Shown: positions 12,953 to 26,273 of the stretch, piece after piece
Layout: each line of letters opens with the position of its first letter
Numbering within the stretch: the first letter of the stretch is position 1
Assembly: GCA_035574315.1 (NCBI GenBank)
Contig: DATLYW010000025.1
Coordinates: forward strand, 1-64,000
DNA length: 64,000 bases
Reading direction: 5' to 3'
DNA from: Candidatus Zixiibacteriota bacterium
GTDB lineage: Bacteria > Desulfobacterota > Binatia > UBA9968
The notes under the pieces: generated by a model
Told to the model about the DNA's origin: nothing
The model's database searches: none
What the model saw: the letters and a program-made list of their open reading frames with translations, nothing else
Program-made: the position numbers and the translations under genes

Positions 12953-15041
12953 ATCGTCGCCCGCGTCCACCGCACCCCAAATCCGCCACGGCGAGACCGC
13001 AGGGGTGACGGGTTGCGTGCGGAAAATCGCCGATCTCGAGCGCGCCGGGGAGGCCGCGCAACGCTGCCCCGACCGCATCGGCGCGCTCCATGAAATCAAT
13101 CTCGCCCTCTCTTCCACTCTCGAGCTGCGCCAGGTCCTGAACCTGCTCCTGGAAAAGCTGGATCTCGTTCTGCCTTTTCCCGTGGCGACCACGGTGCGCC
13201 TGTGGAATCCCGAGACACAACGCCTGGAGTCGCTCGCCTGCCGCAACCTCGACGAGCAGGAGTGGCGAAAGCGTCAGGTAACGAGCCAGGGAGGGCGGGC
13301 TTACCGGGTCATGCAATCCGGCGCGCCGGTCGTCGTTCCCGATGTCCGTCTCGATCCTGACACTCACGACTCGAGTTTTTTCGCGAAGCACGGCCTGGTC
13401 TCTTATCTGGGTCTGCCCCTCACCGTCCGCGGCCGGACGATCGGCGTTTTGGGAGTTTATACCAGAGAGAAGCATTCCTTCACGGCGGACGAGCTGGAGT
13501 TCCTGACGACGCTCGCGGCGCAGGCTGCCGTCGCCATCCACAACGCGCGGCTCTACGAGGAGGCCGAGGCGGCGAAGAAGAAAGCCGAGAGCGCCAATCG
13601 CTATCTGGATACGGCGCTGAGCCGGTTAGCCCGCCTTTACGCCGCCATGACCCCGCTCAGCGCGGGCGAATCGACGAAGGAGCTGGCCGGAGCGATCATC
13701 GACCGGCTGATCGAGGCGACCGGCGCCGATGCCGCCGCCATCCGGCTCTGGGACCCCGACAGCGGGATCTTCCGCATCCTCGAGCAGCGCGGATTTTCCC
13801 CCGATTTTCTCAGGCTCGTCGGCGACGCGCCCGCCGGGGGCTCCATCGACTGGGTGATCACGCACGGCGAGCCGATCATCGCCCCGGATATCGCCTCCGA
13901 TCCGCGGTTCAAGAGCGGTGCGCAGCTCAAGCTCGGGCTCCGGTCCTGCGCCATTCTCCCGTTCGCCGTTCGCGGCCGGGTGCGCGGCGTAATCCACGTT
14001 TCCAGCCGGAAACCGAATTACTTCGACGCGGATCAGAGGGAGCACCTGCTCGCCATCGCACGCCAGATGGCGATCGTGGTCGAAAACCTCGATCTGCTCC
14101 ACGATCTGAGGCGCTCGCGCGACGAGCTGGAAAAAGCCGACAGGATCAAGGACGAGTTCTTGAGCGTGATCTCCCACGAGCTGAGAACGCCTCTGAACGT
14201 CATCCTGGGTTATCTGCAGCTTCTTGAAGGGAGAGCCCTCGGGCCGCTGACGCCGGAACAATGCGAGGCGTTGAGGAAGATCGACCGCCAGTCCAGGGAT
14301 CTGCTCCGGATGATCGAGACGATCCTGGACGCCACCGCCGCCGATGTGCGGCGCCCGTCCGCGGGCGGCCAGGCGATCGAACCCTCCGACCTTCTGGCGA
14401 CGCTCCGGGCGGACTGCGAGGCGTTGCTCGACAACGACCGCGTAGCTCTGGAATGGGACTGCGACGTCGCGCTGCCGGTACTGAGAAGCGACCCGCGAAA
14501 GATCAGACAGATCCTGCTCAACCTCGTCGACAACGCCCTGAAGTTCACGCCCCAGGGCAAAGTCCGCATCTCGATCAGAGCGCGCGAGGAGCTTCCGGCA
14601 AATAGCCCCGAGTCCTCCGCGCCCGACCGTGCGGGGCGATGGCTGGAACTGGAGGTGGCGGATACGGGAATCGGCATACAGCCCGACGCCCTGCCGCGCA
14701 TCTTCGATCGTTTCTACCAGGCCGACACCTCGATCACCCGAGAGCATCGCGGCATGGGGCTTGGCCTCTACGTCGTCAAACAGTTAACGGAACTGCTTCA
14801 CGGCACCATCACGGTGCAGAGCCAGCCTGGAAAAGGGTCGACGTTCACCGTTCGAATACCGCTGAGCCCCGTGGAATCGAGACAAAACCTGTCACAACGG
14901 GATACATCCGCGGCGGCCGACAACGACACCGCGGCCGGGCACCCCGCGGACGCCCGGAAGCGCGATGCGGGTGCTGCAGAGAGCGGACTGACCTCGAGTG
15001 GCCGCAGGCCCGCGAGCGCTCTCCGGGACACCGTAAAATGA
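12927..15041 (+). CDS. GAF-GAF-HisKA-HATPase sensor histidine kinase
   Basis: 704 residues in the longest reading. Two GAF domains (about 50-215 and 235-385), HisKA (VISHELRTPLNVILGYLQLL, about 405-470) and HATPase (NLVDNALKF, DTGIGI, GMGLGLYVVK). The C-terminal 60 residues are low-complexity. The start is uncertain: the first ATG overlaps the preceding gene and lacks a ribosome site. GTG codons at 13005 and 13017 come after an AGGGG run and sit just before recognisable domain sequence, so they are good alternatives. Its HisKA is more divergent than the near-identical set in this block and closer to that of the 1031-residue kinase downstream. Confidence 0.88.
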
Positions 15042-15388
15042 CCGCCCGCCCGCGTTTTGCCCCGCGAATTCCAAAGGGGCCTCGAGGAGGCAAACCGGGC
15101 GTGCGCGCACGTTTTGGCGCGGCCGGCGCAGCGTCGCCGACAGTGTATCCTTATATATGCGAGGTACTGTGGCACCCGGGTTGCATTGCGCGATCGAAAA
15201 CTCGCGCGGCTTCTCTCCGAGGAACACTCCGCCCGGCGGCGGAAGCGTTGTCCCGGGTTTCCGGCGCCGCCCGGAACACAGCCGCAGCAGCGGCGATTGT
15301 CTTGAAGACGGCGCAAAGACCGCGGGCGACAAGAACAGTCGAGGTCGCGCGCCTGCACTCGGAATTCCATCGACCTTCTGGAGGAAAC
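15042..15388. other. Intergenic region before the binding-protein gene
   Basis: About 350 bp with no convincing gene. It contains a sigma-54-type -24/-12 element at 15170-15185, leaving a leader of about 190 nt before the binding-protein start. A short AT-rich patch (ttatatatgc) lies just upstream of the element. No terminator-like hairpin was recognised. One reading frame of the downstream gene stays open through this region back to 14639, but it has no family similarity there and the coding start is clearly at 15389. Confidence 0.5.
15170..15185 (+). promoter_or_regulatory. Candidate sigma-54 (RpoN) promoter
   Basis: TGGCAC then CCGGG then TTGCA matches the -24/-12 consensus TGGYRYRN4TTGCW at all but one position, with the invariant GG and GC at the right spacing. 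It points toward the periplasmic binding-protein gene. Transcription would begin about 12 bp downstream of the GC element. Confidence 0.6.
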
Positions 15389-16432
15389 ATGGCTGTAACC
15401 CGACTGAAAATCACCGGCATGGCTGCGATGCTCTGCGCACTGGCCGCTTTCGTCACGGTGCCGGTCCGCGCGGCCGAGCGGCCGCGCGACCGCTTGCGCA
15501 TCGTTTACGCCGGCCTGTCCGGCAACCAGGCGCCGGCCTGGGCGGCGCTCGAAGGCGGCTTCTTCGGCAAGCACGGCGTCGATGCGGAGCTGGTTCACGT
15601 CGTGGGCGGCACATCGGCCGTCCGCACTCTGCTTTCCGGCGATGCCGCGTTCGCTCAGGTCTCCGGTCTTCCGGTGATCGAAAGCGCCCTGAGCGGCTCT
15701 GAAGTCGTGATCCTCGCCGGCCTTCTCAACACCATGAGCTACCAGTTCATCGTCGCCAGGGAGATCGCGCGGCCGGCCCATCTGAAGGGAAAGACAGTGG
15801 CGGTCAGCCGTCTCGGATCCTCCTCCGATTTCGCCACCCGCTACGCTCTCGACCGCTACGGGCTGGTTCCGGGCAAGGACGTGAGGATCGTCGAAATCGG
15901 CGCCCAGCCGGAGCGGTTCGCAGCCCTCGTCAACGGAAAAATTCAGGGCGTGATGCTGGAGGTCCCGCTGACGCTCAAGGCGAGGCAGATGGGCTTTCCC
16001 GTCCTGGCCGATCTCCAGAAGCTCGGGCTCGAATATCAGGCGACGGTGCTCGCCGCGACCCGGACGACCGTCAAGACGCGGCCCGATCTGGTGCGCAGGG
16101 TCTTGACGGGGATCGTGGAAGGGATTCATTACTACAAGACCCGTCCTCCGCAGGCTATGGCGATTCTGAAGAAATACCTGAAGACCAGCGACGCCGGCGC
16201 GCTCCAGGAGACCTATGAAAGCATCGGCCTCGCGCTCATTCCAGAGAAGCCGTATCCGACGTTGCGCGGGATTCAGGTCATCCTGCGCGAGCTGTCGGAC
16301 ACGATCCCGCAGGCCCAAAGCGCGCGGCCGGAGCAGTTCGTCAATTCGATTTTTATGAGAGATCTGGACGGCTCGGGATTCATCGACCGGCTGTACAACG
16401 CAGAGCCGCGCCCTGCCTCCCCGCGCAAATGA
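15389..16432 (+). CDS. Periplasmic ABC-type substrate-binding protein, NMT1/SsuA family
   Basis: 347 residues from the ATG at 15389, chosen because GGAGG lies 6 bp upstream and a typical Sec signal peptide follows (hydrophobic MAAMLCALAAFVTVPVRA, cleavage before AERP). The mature protein has the THI5/NMT1-like fold features: IVYAGLSGNQAPAWAALEGGFF near the start, GLLNTMSYQFIVAR and LKGKTVAVSRLGSSSDF. Relatives bind taurine, sulfonates, thiamine precursors or aromatic acids; the ligand here cannot be told. No permease or ATPase gene is adjacent. The next gene, 85 bp on, is a transmembrane histidine kinase with a periplasmic domain, so this protein may deliver a ligand signal to that kinase. 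Confidence 0.88.
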   Translation: MAVTRLKITGMAAMLCALAAFVTVPVRAAERPRDRLRIVYAGLSGNQAPAWAALEGGFFGKHGVDAELVHVVGGTSAVRTLLSGDAAFAQVSGLPVIESALSGSEVVILAGLLNTMSYQFIVAREIARPAHLKGKTVAVSRLGSSSDFATRYALDRYGLVPGKDVRIVEIGAQPERFAALVNGKIQGVMLEVPLTLKARQMGFPVLADLQKLGLEYQATVLAATRTTVKTRPDLVRRVLTGIVEGIHYYKTRPPQAMAILKKYLKTSDAGALQETYESIGLALIPEKPYPTLRGIQVILRELSDTIPQAQSARPEQFVNSIFMRDLDGSGFIDRLYNAEPRPASPRK

Positions 16433-16517
16433 CGGGACCGGGCCCGGCGCTGAAGCACAGCCGGCGTAGCCCGGGAAGACCCGGGAAGCTCCGCGCGCCC
16501 GAGGCCCGACTGGAAGA

Positions 16518-18215
16518 ATGAGAATCTCGTCACTGAAGAGTTTTTTCTCCGCGCGGCCTGGCTCGCGCCCGGCCGCCGTCCGGCACTGGTTTCCCACCGC
16601 CTTGATCCTGTTCGGGATCGGCGCGACCCTGACGCTTTCCAGAGCCGTCGGCGACGCGAACCGAGAAAGCATTCTCCGGATCGTCGAGGGAGAGGTCCAG
16701 GCTCTTTCGCGTTCGATCGAAGGCGCCGTAACCGCCCACATCGAATCGCTCGTGCGGATGAGCCATCGGTGGGGCACGGGGAAGCTGTCGCGCATCGAGC
16801 TGGAAACGGACGCCCGAACCGAGTTCGCCTACTCGTACGGTCTGGAGGCGATCGAAGGGTTCGATTCGAGGCTGCAGCGGCAGTGGGGCGTATCGACCGG
16901 AGGAAGAAAAATCGGCGACGTGGAGGCGGCCCTGGGCCCGTCGCGGGATCAGCTCCTCCGAAACGCCCTGAGCCGGCAGGCGGTCACCATGACGCGAGCG
17001 TTGGATCAGCCCCCGGGAGGGACCGCGATCCTGATTTACGTGCCCGTGTTCAGCCCCGGAGGCGATCGGCCCCAGGGCTTCATTGCCGCGGTTCTGAACC
17101 CTTACTCCACCATGACGGGGCTCCTGAACGCCATACTCGTGCGCCGTTACGACGTGGAGATCCTGGAGGGGCAAAAGCGCATTTACATCAAGCCGGGCGC
17201 TCAGGCGACCACGAAGGAATGGGCGCGCGAGGCCGATCTCAAACTGCACGGCGTGGCTTGGGGCGCTCCGGCCTGGACCATACGCGTCTGGCCCACGCCC
17301 GAGTGGCTCGCCGAGATCCGCTCGGGCCTCGATCGGCTGGTGCTGGTCACCGGCTTCGTCGTGACGGCGCTCCTCGCCCTGCTCGCTCACGTTTTCCAGA
17401 TCGCTCGCGAGCGCGCGCGCCAGCTCGAAGCGGCCAACGAGATGCTCAGGAACGAGATCGCCGCCCGCGAGCGCGCGCAGAGCGCTCTGGCCGATTTCAC
17501 CGCGATGATCGCCCACGACCTGCGCTCGCCCCTCAATCAGGTCATGGGCGTGAGCGAATTGATGGCCGACGGGGTCTTCGGCCCGGTCACCGACGAGCAG
17601 AAGCGCTGGCTCACGAAATCGACGGAGACGGCGCGGCAGCTGGTGAGCCTGGTGAACGACTTTCTCGACCTCTCGAAGCTCGAATCGGGCCGCATGGAGC
17701 TTGCCCTGGAGGAGACGGAACCCGAAAGCATGATCGACCGGGCCCTGGATACCTGCCGCCTGCGCGCTCGGGAGAAGGCCATCGAACTTCGCAAGGCCGT
17801 CGACGCTCAGCTCCCGAGGCTGCGGGTCGACGCCCGCCGCCTCGAGCAGGTATTGATGAACCTTCTCGACAACGCCGTGAAGTTCACCCCCGCTGGAGGG
17901 AGGATCGAGATCGGTGCCGCGAGCAGGCCGGCCGAAGTCGAATTCTGGGTTCGGGACAACGGCGTCGGGATCCCTGCCGAGGAAATGAGCGCGCTGTTCG
18001 AGAAGTACAGACAAACCGCGAGCGGAAAGGCCTCGAAGCACAAGGGGACGGGCCTGGGACTGGTCATCTGCAAAATGATCGTCGAGGCCCACGGCGGCCG
18101 CATCCGTGCCGAAAGCCGACCCGGCGAAGGCGCCACGTTTTCGTTCACGGTGCCCCTCGGAAGCGCAGCCGCCGCGAGCGAAGGCCCGCCCGCGCCGGCA
18201 CGCCGGGTGTCGTGA
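16518..18215 (+). CDS. Transmembrane sensor histidine kinase with periplasmic domain
   Basis: 565 residues. TM1 (about 25-45, WFPTALILFGIGATLTLS) and TM2 (about 273-295, LVLVTGFVVTALLALLAHVF) enclose a 225-residue periplasmic sensor region of CHASE/Cache-like size. A coiled coil, HisKA (MIAHDLRSPLNQVMG) and HATPase (NLLDNAVKF, DNGVGI, GTGLGLVICK) follow. The AHDLRSPL H-box differs from the SHELRTPL type of its neighbours, so this kinase belongs to another subfamily. It follows the periplasmic binding-protein gene, and a functional pairing is plausible. No cognate regulator lies beside it. Confidence 0.9.
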   Translation: MRISSLKSFFSARPGSRPAAVRHWFPTALILFGIGATLTLSRAVGDANRESILRIVEGEVQALSRSIEGAVTAHIESLVRMSHRWGTGKLSRIELETDARTEFAYSYGLEAIEGFDSRLQRQWGVSTGGRKIGDVEAALGPSRDQLLRNALSRQAVTMTRALDQPPGGTAILIYVPVFSPGGDRPQGFIAAVLNPYSTMTGLLNAILVRRYDVEILEGQKRIYIKPGAQATTKEWAREADLKLHGVAWGAPAWTIRVWPTPEWLAEIRSGLDRLVLVTGFVVTALLALLAHVFQIARERARQLEAANEMLRNEIAARERAQSALADFTAMIAHDLRSPLNQVMGVSELMADGVFGPVTDEQKRWLTKSTETARQLVSLVNDFLDLSKLESGRMELALEETEPESMIDRALDTCRLRAREKAIELRKAVDAQLPRLRVDARRLEQVLMNLLDNAVKFTPAGGRIEIGAASRPAEVEFWVRDNGVGIPAEEMSALFEKYRQTASGKASKHKGTGLGLVICKMIVEAHGGRIRAESRPGEGATFSFTVPLGSAAAASEGPPAPARRVS

Positions 18216-18320
18216 GAGCGCTCGAGCCTTCATGCGAACCTTTCCGACACGCTCTCCCTCTTCAAGGCACAGGGCCGGGCGCCCGGGACGGCGGACAGGG
18301 CCCGCCCGGAGGTCGTTCTC

Positions 18321-21300
18321 ATGAGCCGCGTCGGCCACAAGACAGGCTCGCCGGCAGGCCCTCGGCGCGGCCTGCAAGCGCGCCGGCGACGGGCCGCGAT
18401 CGCGAGGCTCGGGCAGATCGCCCTGAGATCGGACTCTCTCGAGACGTTGCTCCGGGAAACCGCCGGTTACGTCGCGGAGGGGCTGGGTCTAAAGCGCGCT
18501 GCCATCTTCGAGATTCTCTCCGGGTCCCGCCTGGCGCTCCGAGCCGGCGCGGGCTGGCCGGAAAATTCCGGCGCATCCGCCGCCGACAGTCACGTCGTGT
18601 ACACGCTCGCCGCCAGGAGGCCGGTGATCGTTCGCGATTTCCGCTCCGAGAGCCGCTTCGAGGGCGGCGCCCTTTTCCGAGATCAGGGCGTGGTCAGCGG
18701 GCTCGCCGTGCCCGTTCCCGGCGAACGGGGACCGTGCGGCGCGATCGCCGCTTACGCTTCGAGGCCCCGGGCCTTTACGGAGGACGACGTCCATTTCGTC
18801 GAAGCGGCGGCCAATATCCTCGCCGGCTGGATGGAACGGCACCGGACGGGCGAAGCCCTGCGCCGCTCCAACCGCATGCTCTACATGCTCAGCCGCTGCA
18901 ACGAAGCGCTCCCGCGCGCCGCCGGAGAAAACGACTTTTTGCACGAGGTCTGCCGCCTGGTCGTGGAAGCCGGGTACCAGCTCGCCTGGATCGGCTTCGC
19001 GGAAGAGGACGGCGAGAAAACCGTGCGGCCCGTGGCGCGCGCGGGTCGAGGAGAGGACTACATAGGAGCCATTTCCGTTCACTGGGGAGAAGACGCCGCG
19101 TCCCTGGGTCCGACCGGGACGGCGATCCGCACCGGCAAGCCCGCGATCGCCCGTCATATCGCCGAAGATCCCAGCTTCGCTCCTTGGCGCGAGCAGGCGC
19201 TGGCCCGGGGCTTCGCCTCTTCCATAGCCCTGCCCTTGACCGCCGGAGAAAGGGTCTTCGGGGCCCTGAACATCTACGCCGGAGAGCCGGACGCTTTCGA
19301 CGCCGAAGAGATCCAGCTGCTGGCCAATCTGGCATCCGACGTCTCCTCTGGAATTCTGGCGCTGCGCGACCGCGCCGAGCGGGCGCGGGCCGAGGCGATG
19401 CTGGCGGAGCGCGAACGGTATTTCCGGGCGCTGATCGAAAACGCGATGGACCTGATCACGGTGCTCGACCGGGACAGAACCATACGCTATCAGAGCCCCT
19501 CGGCGCAGCGGGTGCTCGGCTACCTGCCGCAGGAGCTCTGCGGCAGAAGCGTCTTCGATTTCGTTCACCCCGAGGACGCCGAGCGCGCTCGGCAGGCTTT
19601 CGCCGTCGCCTCCGCCGACGATAACGGCTTGCGGTCCGGTTTCCGCGTCTTGCACAAAGACGGCTCGTGGCGCTACCTCGAAACAATCGGCAAGAGACTG
19701 GCCGGCCCGGGAGCGTTCCGGGGTGTCATCATCAACTCGCGCGACGTGACCGATCGAAAAAATACCGAACGGCTGTTGCAGGAGAGCGAGGAGAACCTGC
19801 GCCAGCTCACCGACAACATCCGGGAGGTCTTCTGGCTCACCAATCGCGACCGAAGCGACATGATCTACGTCAGTCCCGCGTACGAGTCGATCTGGGGGCG
19901 GACCCGGGAAGCGCTTTACGACGCCCCGGCCTCCTGGATGGACGCGATCCATCCGGAAGACCGCCCCCGGGTCGAGGCGGCCACCCTCGGCGCCGGGCGC
20001 GGCGAGGCATACGACGAGGAGTACCGCGTCGTGCGCCCCGACGGCTCCGTTCGCTGGGTGCGCGACCGGGCGTTTCCGATCCATGACGGGTCGGGAGCGG
20101 TCTACCGGGTTGCCGGCGTCGCGGAAGACGTTACCGAGCAGCGCCGCGCCGACGAGGCCGTCCGGTCTTCGTACCGGGAGCTTCAGACCCTCCATGAAAT
20201 CAACCGCGGTATCCTGAACACGCTCGAGCTGAAGCCTATCCTGAACCTGATCCTGCAGAAGACGCTTTCGGCGGGCGCGTTCGACCTGGGATTGATCCGG
20301 TTGCTGGACCCCGCGGGCAAACGGATGGAAGTTGCCGCGCACCATGGCTATCGGAATTCCGGCAATATCCATGACCGGCTGTTGGAGCCGGCTGGCGCTG
20401 GCCGGAAGCCCACGCTCTACCGCGTGCTGCAAACCAAGAAAACGCTCGTCGTGGAAGACCTCACCGCGCATGACGGCCTGAGCTCGCTGAAGCTGGAAGA
20501 GGCCCGCTCGGCGGTCCTCGTCCCGATCTCGGCCGAAGACGAGGTCCTCGGGATCATGCTCCTCGGCTCGCGGTCGCCGCGGGCCATGCAGGAAAAGGAG
20601 ATCCGCCTGCTCGAGGCGATCGGCAGCCAGACCGGCCTGGCGATCCAGAAAGCCCGGCTCTACGACCAGGTGAAGGAGCAGGTGAAGGAGCTGGAACGGT
20701 CCAACCGCGTCAAGAGCGAGTTTCTCGGCGTGATGTCGCACGAGCTGAAGACGCCGCTGAACATCATCCTGGGATATGCCTCCGTCGTCCGGGACGATCT
20801 CATGCGATCGGGCGACGAGGCCCACGGCGCCGCGCTGAAGAAGATCGAGTTTCAGGCGAACGAGCTGCTTCGCATGATCAACAGCATCATGGAGGCCGTC
20901 CGCCTCGAGTCCGGCGACATCGTCCTCGATCTCGGGCCCGTCGACGTCGAGCGACTCATGGAAGAGCTGAAGCTCGCCGTCGATGTCCCGCAGCAAAAGC
21001 CGGTGCGGTTGATCTGGCGGATTTCGCCCGGGCTTCCGCCCCTGCGGACCGACCGGTTGCGGCTGGCTCAGATCCTTCGCAACCTCATCGCCAACGCCCT
21101 GAAGTTCACCGACAGCGGCAGCGTGACGGTCTCGGCGGCGCCCGGGGGCGGGGCGGGAACCGCGCCGTACGTGGAATTCTCGGTGAAAGACACCGGCATC
21201 GGCGTTCCCGAGGAAAGCCTTTCGGAGATCTTCGACATGTTTCACCAGCTCGACAGCTCGACCACGCGCAGCTACGAAGGGGCGGGGCTGGGCCTCCACA

Positions 21301-21416
21301 TCGTCAAGAAGTTCACCGCTCTCCTCGGCGGAACGGTCGCGGTAGAGAGCGCGCCGGGCAAAGGCTCGACGTTCACGGTGCGGATCCCGTCGGGCGGACC
21401 GACGGGTGCTGCGTGA
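18321..21416 (+). CDS. Multi-sensor kinase GAF-GAF-PAS-PAS-GAF-HisKA-HATPase
   Basis: 1031 residues. Sensor modules in order: GAF (about 35-170), GAF (about 185-350), PAS (about 360-480), PAS with PAC (about 490-610; FWLTNRDRSDMIYVSPAYESIWG), and GAF (about 625-785). HisKA (GVMSHELKTPLNIILG) and HATPase (NLIANALKF, DTGIGV, GAGLGLHIVKK) follow. GGAGG lies 7 bp before the ATG. Cytoplasmic. The third GAF plus kinase core resembles the kinase starting at 12927 (both contain LHEIN..L.TLEL or STLEL), suggesting they share an ancestor. Ligands are unknown. Confidence 0.9.
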   Translation: MSRVGHKTGSPAGPRRGLQARRRRAAIARLGQIALRSDSLETLLRETAGYVAEGLGLKRAAIFEILSGSRLALRAGAGWPENSGASAADSHVVYTLAARRPVIVRDFRSESRFEGGALFRDQGVVSGLAVPVPGERGPCGAIAAYASRPRAFTEDDVHFVEAAANILAGWMERHRTGEALRRSNRMLYMLSRCNEALPRAAGENDFLHEVCRLVVEAGYQLAWIGFAEEDGEKTVRPVARAGRGEDYIGAISVHWGEDAASLGPTGTAIRTGKPAIARHIAEDPSFAPWREQALARGFASSIALPLTAGERVFGALNIYAGEPDAFDAEEIQLLANLASDVSSGILALRDRAERARAEAMLAERERYFRALIENAMDLITVLDRDRTIRYQSPSAQRVLGYLPQELCGRSVFDFVHPEDAERARQAFAVASADDNGLRSGFRVLHKDGSWRYLETIGKRLAGPGAFRGVIINSRDVTDRKNTERLLQESEENLRQLTDNIREVFWLTNRDRSDMIYVSPAYESIWGRTREALYDAPASWMDAIHPEDRPRVEAATLGAGRGEAYDEEYRVVRPDGSVRWVRDRAFPIHDGSGAVYRVAGVAEDVTEQRRADEAVRSSYRELQTLHEINRGILNTLELKPILNLILQKTLSAGAFDLGLIRLLDPAGKRMEVAAHHGYRNSGNIHDRLLEPAGAGRKPTLYRVLQTKKTLVVEDLTAHDGLSSLKLEEARSAVLVPISAEDEVLGIMLLGSRSPRAMQEKEIRLLEAIGSQTGLAIQKARLYDQVKEQVKELERSNRVKSEFLGVMSHELKTPLNIILGYASVVRDDLMRSGDEAHGAALKKIEFQANELLRMINSIMEAVRLESGDIVLDLGPVDVERLMEELKLAVDVPQQKPVRLIWRISPGLPPLRTDRLRLAQILRNLIANALKFTDSGSVTVSAAPGGGAGTAPYVEFSVKDTGIGVPEESLSEIFDMFHQLDSSTTRSYEGAGLGLHIVKKFTALLGGTVAVESAPGKGSTFTVRIPSGGPTGAA

Positions 21417-21486
21417 AAGCCGGTCCGCCGTCGGATCTTCTCTTTCAGCCGTGCGCTCGGGACCGTCCTCTTAGATTCGTCGAGCC

Positions 21487-21514
21487 TTGACACTTCAGGC
21501 ATATATGATAATCA
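21487..21514 (+). promoter_or_regulatory. Weak sigma-70-like promoter candidate
   Basis: TTGACA at 21487-21492 is followed after 16 bp by TAATCA in a locally AT-rich stretch (atatatgataatcaaatg) within an otherwise GC-rich gap. It points to the kinase starting at 21711 and would leave a leader near 190 nt. The -10 match is poor. Confidence 0.3.
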
Positions 21515-21710
21515 AATGTAATTTTCAAGCTGAACCACAAAGGAAGCTCGGTTCGAGGCGTGCCATCGGGCCGGGCTTTTGTTTTCAGCCGGCACGCACC
21601 GTCGATAGCGACCAACCACCATCTGCCCGCGCGACTTTTGCGCTTCGCAGCGATCGTCCGACGTCAACTGACACTCGCCGAACTCGCCAGGGTCCGGAGG
21701 CTGCACGGAT

Positions 21711-23294
<1,584 letters not shown>

Positions 23295-23514
23295 GCCGGT
23301 CGAAGATCATTCCCGCCCGCAAGCGGCGCATTATTGTCCAAATCCGCCCAAACGTGCCGCGACGGGATTCTTCGCGATTTTTCCGGCCACCTCTTTTCGC
23401 CGTGAGATCGAGGACTTGGGCCGCTATTCGGCCTGGCATGCCGAGTGCTTTTCCTGCGAGAGCCGAGGCGGCGGCCCGCCGAGCCGGGCGACGCGCCGCC
23501 GGTTTTCCGGGAAA

Positions 23515-24579
23515 ATGAAGGGACTTGCCGGCCTTCACTGCCTGACCGAGGTTTCCGACAACCTCTTTACGGTTTCCAGGAACCGCAGCATCGTCTTGCT
23601 GCGGTGGGTGGTGATCTTCGCCTCTTCTTCGCTGCTGCTCTCGGCGAGCAATCCGATTCCCGGGCGGGAGCTGATCCGGGCCTGGGTTCTCCTGCACGTC
23701 GCGAGCAACGCCCTCCTCTACGTCGCCCGCGACGGCCTGCTGTCGGCCCAGTGGTTCACCGGAACCTTGATCGTGTTCGACACGCTGGCGCTGAGCTTTT
23801 CCCTGATCGTGACGGGAAACCTGGGAACCGACCTCTATCTCCTCTATTTTCTGGTCATCATCATCGCTGCGTTCTGGCAGGACATCCGCTACTCGCTCGC
23901 TTTTGCCGCGCTGATTTCCGCCGTCTACGGCTCGCTCCTTTTCCTCGCGGAGCGCCGGGATGCCGAGCTGCTGCTACGGGTGCCGTTCCTCTTTTGCGCG
24001 TCGGTCTTCTACGGCTATTTCACTCAGCTCATTCATACCGAACGGGCGGCGCGCCAGCAGGCCGAGCTCGAGGCGCGCCGGGATTTCCTGACCGGTTTGC
24101 CCAACCGGAAGGCTTTCGACGAGAGGATCAAGGAGGAGCAGGCGCGGGCGGCGCGCTACGGCCGCTCGCTTTCCCTGCTGATGCTCGACATCGACAACTT
24201 CAAGGCCGTGAACGACGCCTTCGGGCACGACTGGGGCGACCGCGTGCTGCGTCTGGTCGCCGGGACGTTGCGGGACGCCGTCCGGCAGGGGGACTTCGCC
24301 GCCCGCTACGGCGGCGAAGAGTTCGCCGTGATTCTCCCCGAGACCCGTCTTGCCGACGCGGTTGCGCTCGCGGACCGGATCCGCCTGGCGATCAAGCAAA
24401 CGCCTCTCCAGACTCCGCAGGGGTTGTTGCTCGTGACCGTGAGCATCGGGGCGAGCTGCCGTTCCCTGGCCGCCGGGGATCCGCCGGTGCTCGACCACGA
24501 CGCCGACCGGGCGCTCTACATCGCAAAGCGCAAAGGGAAGGACCGCGTCGAGTCCCTGCACGGTCCGGTCCTGCATTGA
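23515..24579 (+). CDS. Membrane diguanylate cyclase (6 TM + GGDEF)
   Basis: About 354 residues from the ATG at 23515; an upstream in-frame ATG at 23416 would add 33 non-hydrophobic residues and is less likely. Six predicted membrane helices (for example LLRWVVIFASSSLLL and VPFLFCASVFYGYF) precede a GGDEF domain that starts at RRDFLTGLPNRKAF. The catalytic signature RYGGEEF is intact. An RQGD motif sits exactly five residues before it, matching the RxxD inhibitory I-site, so it should make c-di-GMP under product inhibition. The six-helix module resembles that of the histidine kinase encoded on the opposite strand at 26660-28039. It sits between the kinase block and fumC. Confidence 0.9.
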   Translation: MKGLAGLHCLTEVSDNLFTVSRNRSIVLLRWVVIFASSSLLLSASNPIPGRELIRAWVLLHVASNALLYVARDGLLSAQWFTGTLIVFDTLALSFSLIVTGNLGTDLYLLYFLVIIIAAFWQDIRYSLAFAALISAVYGSLLFLAERRDAELLLRVPFLFCASVFYGYFTQLIHTERAARQQAELEARRDFLTGLPNRKAFDERIKEEQARAARYGRSLSLLMLDIDNFKAVNDAFGHDWGDRVLRLVAGTLRDAVRQGDFAARYGGEEFAVILPETRLADAVALADRIRLAIKQTPLQTPQGLLLVTVSIGASCRSLAAGDPPVLDHDADRALYIAKRKGKDRVESLHGPVLH

Positions 24580-24740
24580 CGCGCGGCGCGATCACACCGT
24601 TCGTCTTTCGCCCGCCTCCGCCCTTGCACATCCTGCGCTGAAAATAGTCTACTGGAACCGGTGCCCCGTTCGATCGGCGCGCAACGCGGCGGCGCGAGCC
24701 CGGGTTCCGGAAACCTGCGTTTGAGCCGCGCTCTGCTCGG

Positions 24741-24783
24741 CGACGGCTTGAACGGCCCGAACCGCTTGAACAAACCCGTGAAT
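24741..24783. repeat. Dispersed GAACGG-type repeat (short copy)
   Basis: The gap before fumC holds a short version (ggcttgaacggcccgaac, then cgcttgaac) of the repeat seen at 38130, 40061 and 51808. It lies just upstream of the fumC ribosome site. No coding capacity. Confidence 0.4.
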
Positions 24784-24797
24784 CGAAGGAGGCTGCG

Positions 24798-26201
<1,404 letters not shown>

Positions 26202-26273
26202 TCTGCCGCGGACTCGCCTTACTGCGGTGGGATTCGCCGCCTGCCGGCCTGACCGCAACCGCAGAGTCCGCGT

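Noticed and set aside
14639-15388. N-terminal extension of the periplasmic binding protein
   Set aside because: The extra 250 codons overlap the preceding kinase and have no similarity; a clear ribosome site and signal peptide occur at 15389.
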